Shown: one piece after another, positions 60,556 to 64,000 of the stretch
Position numbering within the stretch: position 1 is the first letter of the stretch
Layout: each line of letters opens with the position of its first letter
Made by a program: the position numbers and the translations under genes
Notes under the pieces: generated by a model
The model's database searches: none
What the model saw: the letters and a program-made list of their open reading frames with translations, nothing else
What the model was told of the DNA's origin: nothing
Assembly: GCF_900111905.1 (NCBI RefSeq)
Contig: NZ_FOKM01000012.1
Location: forward strand, 167,786 to 231,785
Direction of reading: 5' to 3'
DNA from: Rhizobium sp. NFR07
GTDB taxonomy: Bacteria; Pseudomonadota; Alphaproteobacteria; Rhizobiales; Rhizobiaceae
DNA: 64,000 nt

Positions 60556-62529
60556 ATGACTTCTCGCGAACAAAACGACCGGATGGCCAACGCAATCCGT
60601 TTCCTTTCCATGGATGCCGTCGAAAAGGCGAACTCCGGCCACCCAGGCATGCCGATGGGCATGGCAGACGTGGCAACTGTACTGTTCACCAAATACCTGA
60701 AATTCGACCCGACGAAGCCACATTGGCCGGATCGCGACCGTTTCGTCCTGTCGGCCGGCCACGGCTCGATGCTGCTCTATTCCGTCCTCTACCTCACCGG
60801 CTATCCGGACATGACGGCTGACGACCTGAAGGGCTTCCGTCAGCTCGGCTCCAAGACCGCCGGCCATCCGGAATACGGCCACGCCACCGGCATCGAGACG
60901 ACCACCGGCCCGCTCGGCCAGGGCATCGGCAATGCCGTCGGCATGGCGATCGCCGAGCGCAAGCTGCGCGAAGAGTTCGGCGCCGACCTGCAGGACCACT
61001 ACACCTACGTCATCAATGGCGACGGCTGCCTGATGGAAGGCATCAGCCACGAGGCGATCGCGCTTGCCGGCCATCTCAAGCTCAACAAGCTGATCCTCTT
61101 CTGGGACAACAACTCGATCACCATCGACGGTGCCGTCTCCCTGTCGGACTCGACCGACCAGATCGCCCGCTTCAAGGCCGTTCACTGGAACACGATCGAG
61201 ATCGACGGCCACGACCAGGCTGCGATCGCCGACGCGATCGAACAGGCTCACAAGTCGGACCGCCCGACCTTCATCGCCTGCAAGACCACGATCGGCTTCG
61301 GTTCGCCGAACAAAGCCGGCAGCCATAAGGTTCACGGTTCGCCGCTCGGTGCGGAAGAAATCGCCGCCACCCGCAAGGCACTGAACTGGGAATACGAGCC
61401 CTTCGTCGTTCCCAACGACATCCTGTCGGAATGGCGCGCCGCCGGCACCCGCTCTGCCGATGCGGTCAAGTCCTGGGAAGATCGCCTTTCCAAGTCCGAC
61501 AAGAAGGCCGAATTCGACCGCCGCTTCGCCGGTGATCTGCCGGCCGGCTTCGATGCCGCGATCGGCGACCTGAAGAAGAAGATTGTCGAGACCAAGCCGA
61601 CGGTCGCCACCCGCAAGGCCTCCGAGGACGTGCTCGAAGTCATCAACGGCCTCCTGCCCGAAACGCTCGGCGGTTCGGCCGACCTGACGCCGTCGAACAA
61701 CACCAAGACCAGCCAGATGCATTCGATAACGCCGACCGATTTCGCCGGCCGCTACATGCATTGGGGCATCCGCGAACACGGCATGGCTGCCGCCATGAAC
61801 GGTATCTCCCTGCATGGTGGCCTGATCCCCTACGGCGGCGGCTTCATGATCTTCTCGGATTACTGCCGTCCCCCGATCCGCCTCGCCTCGCTGATGGGCA
61901 TCCGCCTCGTCCACGTCCTGACGCATGATTCCATCGGCGTCGGCGAAGACGGCCCGACCCACCAGCCGGTCGAACAGGTCGCAAGCCTGCGCGCCATCCC
62001 GAACCTGATGGTCTTCCGCCCGGCTGACGTCACCGAGACGGCCGAAGCCTGGCAGATCGCGCTGAAGACCAAGGATCGCCCGACCGCGCTGGCGCTCACC
62101 CGCCAGAACCTGACGACGGTCCGCACCGAATACTCGGAAGAGAACCTCGTCACCAAGGGCGCCTATACGCTGGCCGGCAAGGCCGATGCCAAGGTGACGA
62201 TCTTCGCTTCGGGCTCCGAGGTTGAACTCGCCGTCGCCGCACGCAAGACGCTTGAGGAAAAGGGTGTTTCCACCCGCGTCGTCTCCGTGCCCTGCACCGA
62301 ACTGTTCTTCGAGCAGCCGGATGCCTACCGCAAGGAAATCCTCGGCACGTCGCCGGTCAAGATCGCCGTCGAAGCCGCCGTGCGCGAAGGCTGGGATGCC
62401 TTCATCGGTCCGGAAGGCACGTTCGTCGGCATGAAGAGCTTCGGCGCTTCCGGCCCGGCCAAGGACGTCTTCAAGCATTTCGGCATCACGGCGGAAGCCG
62501 TCGTTGCCGCGGCCGAAGCAAGGCTCTAA
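60556..62529 (+). CDS. tkt: Transketolase
   Basis: This 657-aa thiamine-diphosphate enzyme transfers two-carbon units in the pentose phosphate pathway. Seen are NAIRFLSMDAVEKANSGHPGMPMG with active His, GHGSMLLYSVLYL, the thiamine motif GDGCLMEGISHEA ... NN, and IREHGMAAAMNGI with the catalytic Glu, LTHDSIGVGEDGPTHQPVEQ. Length is typical. gap follows by 79 bp in the same direction. Confidence 0.97.
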   Translation: MTSREQNDRMANAIRFLSMDAVEKANSGHPGMPMGMADVATVLFTKYLKFDPTKPHWPDRDRFVLSAGHGSMLLYSVLYLTGYPDMTADDLKGFRQLGSKTAGHPEYGHATGIETTTGPLGQGIGNAVGMAIAERKLREEFGADLQDHYTYVINGDGCLMEGISHEAIALAGHLKLNKLILFWDNNSITIDGAVSLSDSTDQIARFKAVHWNTIEIDGHDQAAIADAIEQAHKSDRPTFIACKTTIGFGSPNKAGSHKVHGSPLGAEEIAATRKALNWEYEPFVVPNDILSEWRAAGTRSADAVKSWEDRLSKSDKKAEFDRRFAGDLPAGFDAAIGDLKKKIVETKPTVATRKASEDVLEVINGLLPETLGGSADLTPSNNTKTSQMHSITPTDFAGRYMHWGIREHGMAAAMNGISLHGGLIPYGGGFMIFSDYCRPPIRLASLMGIRLVHVLTHDSIGVGEDGPTHQPVEQVASLRAIPNLMVFRPADVTETAEAWQIALKTKDRPTALALTRQNLTTVRTEYSEENLVTKGAYTLAGKADAKVTIFASGSEVELAVAARKTLEEKGVSTRVVSVPCTELFFEQPDAYRKEILGTSPVKIAVEAAVREGWDAFIGPEGTFVGMKSFGASGPAKDVFKHFGITAEAVVAAAEARL

Positions 62530-62608
62530 CGGCACTGAGCGCCGCTCCGCTCGGGGCGGCGCCTCCTGCGTCTCATAATGTGAAGCCCGTATCCAGGGAG
62601 AGGACTCT

Positions 62609-63619
62609 ATGACTGTAAAGGTTGCCATCAACGGCTTCGGCCGCATCGGCCGCAACGTTCTGCGTGCCATCGTCGAATCCGGCCGCACCGATATCGAGGT
62701 TGTTGCCATCAACGATCTTGGCCCGGTTGAAACCAATGCCCACCTGCTGCGCTACGATTCCATTCATGGCAAGTTCCCGGCAGAGGTGAAGGTCGACGGC
62801 GACATGATCACCGTTGGCGGCGGCAAGCCGATCAAGGTCACGGCCGTCCGCGATCCGGCGACCCTGCCCCACAAGGAACTCGGCGTCGACATCGCACTCG
62901 AATGCACCGGCATCTTCACCGCCCGCGACAAGGCTGCCGCCCACCTGACGGCTGGCGCCAAGCGCGTCATCATCTCCGCTCCCGGCGAGAATTCCGACCT
63001 GACCGTCGTCTTCGGCGTCAACCACGACCAGCTGACCAAGGATCACCTTGTCATCTCCAACGCGTCCTGCACGACCAACTGCCTCGTGCCGGTCGTCAAG
63101 GTTCTCGATGACGCCGTCGGCATCGACCACGGCTTCATGACCACGATCCACTCCTATACGGGCGACCAGCCGACGCTCGACACCATGCACAAGGACCTGT
63201 ACCGCGCCCGCGCTGCAGCGCTGTCCATGATCCCGACCTCGACCGGTGCAGCCAAGGCCGTCGGCCTCGTGCTTCCGCATCTTAAGGGCAAGCTCGACGG
63301 CACCTCGATTCGCGTTCCGACGCCGAACGTCTCGGTCGTCGACTTCAAGTTCGTCGCCAAGAAGACCACGACGGTCGCCGAAATCAACGACGCCATCAAG
63401 GCTGCCTCCAACGGCAAGCTGAAGGGCATCCTCGGCTACACCGACGAGCCGCTGGTCTCCCGCGACTTCAACCACGACAGCCACTCCTCGATCTTTGCGA
63501 CGGACCAGACCAAGGTCATGGAAGGCAACTTCGTGCGTGTCCTGTCCTGGTACGACAACGAATGGGGCTTCTCCAACCGCATGTCCGATACGGCCGTTGC
63601 AATGGGCAAGCTCATCTGA
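62609..63619 (+). CDS. gap: Glyceraldehyde-3-phosphate dehydrogenase, type I
   Basis: This 336-aa enzyme has NGFGRIGRNVLRA and D36 (AINDLGP), which indicate NAD preference, catalytic Cys154 in SNASCTTNC, and the His region HSYTGDQ. It completes the oxidising step of glycolysis. In many rhizobia pgk follows; here an IS element begins 51 bp after the stop. Confidence 0.97.
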   Translation: MTVKVAINGFGRIGRNVLRAIVESGRTDIEVVAINDLGPVETNAHLLRYDSIHGKFPAEVKVDGDMITVGGGKPIKVTAVRDPATLPHKELGVDIALECTGIFTARDKAAAHLTAGAKRVIISAPGENSDLTVVFGVNHDQLTKDHLVISNASCTTNCLVPVVKVLDDAVGIDHGFMTTIHSYTGDQPTLDTMHKDLYRARAAALSMIPTSTGAAKAVGLVLPHLKGKLDGTSIRVPTPNVSVVDFKFVAKKTTTVAEINDAIKAASNGKLKGILGYTDEPLVSRDFNHDSHSSIFATDQTKVMEGNFVRVLSWYDNEWGFSNRMSDTAVAMGKLI

Positions 63620-63670
63620 ACGGAGGGCGCAAGCGCCAATCAATCGGCCTTGATACTAGGCCCTCTCCTC

Positions 63671-64000
63671 TGAACTGACCCCGGAAAGTTGGACCCAACT
63701 TTTCGGGGTTTTGCATGTCTAGATACAGCATATCGTTCAAGCAGTCGGTGGTGTCTGCCTATGCGGGTGGTACGGATGGTTTCCGTGCGATCGGCACTCG
63801 GTTCGGGATTGATCATTCGACGGTTCGCAAGTGGGTGGCAATCCATGCGGCTCACGGTCTTTCGGGGCTGGAGAAGAAGTTCAGCCGCTACGATGCCGAG
63901 TTCAAGCTATCGGTACTTCATCGGATATGGGAAGATGGGCTTTCCCATCGTCAGGCTGCGGCGGTTTTCAACATCCGCAACAAGAGCAGTATTGCCGATT
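63671..64000 (+). mobile_element. IS3-family insertion sequence, left end
   Basis: TGAACTGACCCCGGAAAGTT at 63671 resembles the left inverted repeat of the IS3 family, IS150 group, and is followed by transposase orfA. A hairpin lies at the end: CCCCGGAAAGTTGG pairs with the mirrored CAACTTTTCGGGG (about 63679-63708), a feature many IS use to block incoming transcripts. The right end and target duplication are beyond the window. Confidence 0.8.
63715..64000 (+). CDS. IS3-family transposase OrfA, N-terminal part
   Basis: The 95 codons in the window encode two helix-turn-helix units typical of the IS150/InsJ OrfA: FKQSVVSAYAGGTDGFRAIGTRFGIDHSTVRKWVAIHAAHGLSGLEKKF and FKLSVLHRIWEDGLSHRQAAAVFNI. 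The frame is open at the right edge. In this group a programmed frameshift normally joins orfA and orfB to give the active transposase. Confidence 0.88.
   Translation, partial: MSRYSISFKQSVVSAYAGGTDGFRAIGTRFGIDHSTVRKWVAIHAAHGLSGLEKKFSRYDAEFKLSVLHRIWEDGLSHRQAAAVFNIRNKSSIAD

Noticed and set aside
60550..62736. 728-codon minus-strand open frame opposite tkt
   Set aside because: Composition (many Gly/Arg/Asp/Val, no motif) is that of antisense of a GC-rich gene; tkt on the other strand is certain.

Overview
The window looks like chromosomal DNA of an alphaproteobacterium of the order Hyphomicrobiales, most likely family Rhizobiaceae (Rhizobium/Agrobacterium/Ensifer relatives). The evidence is gene content and order seen in the sequence: a rhizobial-type hmu/hut heme locus, tolQRAB-pal-cpoB-tilS-ftsH-glmM, ruvCAB, a sqdBDC sulfolipid operon, serC-serA, zapA followed by a 6S RNA candidate, and tkt-gap. 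Codon use is GC-rich throughout, except for one visibly A/T-richer gene at 12.46-13.07 kb. The species cannot be fixed from the sequence alone.

Layout. 0-2 kb: heme uptake (hmuT, start of hmuU) diverging from a heme-degrading monooxygenase and hutX. 2-9.2 kb: small stress-type proteins, a translationally coupled nucleotidyltransferase/metallophosphoesterase pair, and the trehalose operon treZ-treY. 9.2-9.5 kb: two tandem 24-residue membrane peptides too short for ordinary gene calling. 9.6-13.4 kb: small envelope proteins, an amidase, an A/T-rich secreted protein and tRNA-Met. 13.4-20.4 kb: mnmA, a chemoreceptor coupled to a small membrane protein, a GreA-family factor, an MscS channel, a DUF1810 protein and a Tim44-domain protein. 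20.6-25.7 kb: serA and serC with a candidate serC leader RNA, a quinone reductase, an outer-membrane barrel protein and a tautomerase. 25.9-29.1 kb: a GH15 hydrolase converging on glmM.

29.6-40.6 kb is an envelope and cell-division block read on the minus strand: ybgC, a frameshifted phosphatase/nuclease, tolQ, tolR, tolA, tolB, pal, cpoB, tilS, ftsH. 40.7-43.7 kb is sqdBDC. 43.7-47.9 kb holds two small DUF proteins, a Nudix hydrolase and ruvB/ruvA/ruvC, with a VapBC-type toxin-antitoxin pair lodged between ruvA and ruvB. 48-51.3 kb: a degenerate chemoreceptor-like protein, a luciferase-like oxidoreductase and a YebC-family regulator. 51.4-56 kb: a PPOX-fold protein, a metallo-beta-lactamase-fold protein, a YmdB-type phosphodiesterase, 5-formyltetrahydrofolate cyclo-ligase and a CNNM/CorC protein. 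56.2-59.2 kb: a three-gene signalling operon. 59.3-60.2 kb: 6S RNA, zapA and a DUF4164 gene. 60.5-63.6 kb: tkt-gap. 63.67 kb to the edge: the left end of an IS3-family element.

Most of the window is core chromosome with conserved operons. I did not find a clearly new multi-gene defence or metabolic system. The observations most worth following are the duplicated 24-aa membrane peptides, the coupled nucleotidyltransferase/phosphoesterase pair, the toxin-antitoxin pair coupled to ruvB, the degenerate chemoreceptor, the frameshift in the phosphatase next to ybgC, and the RNA elements (6S, serC leader).
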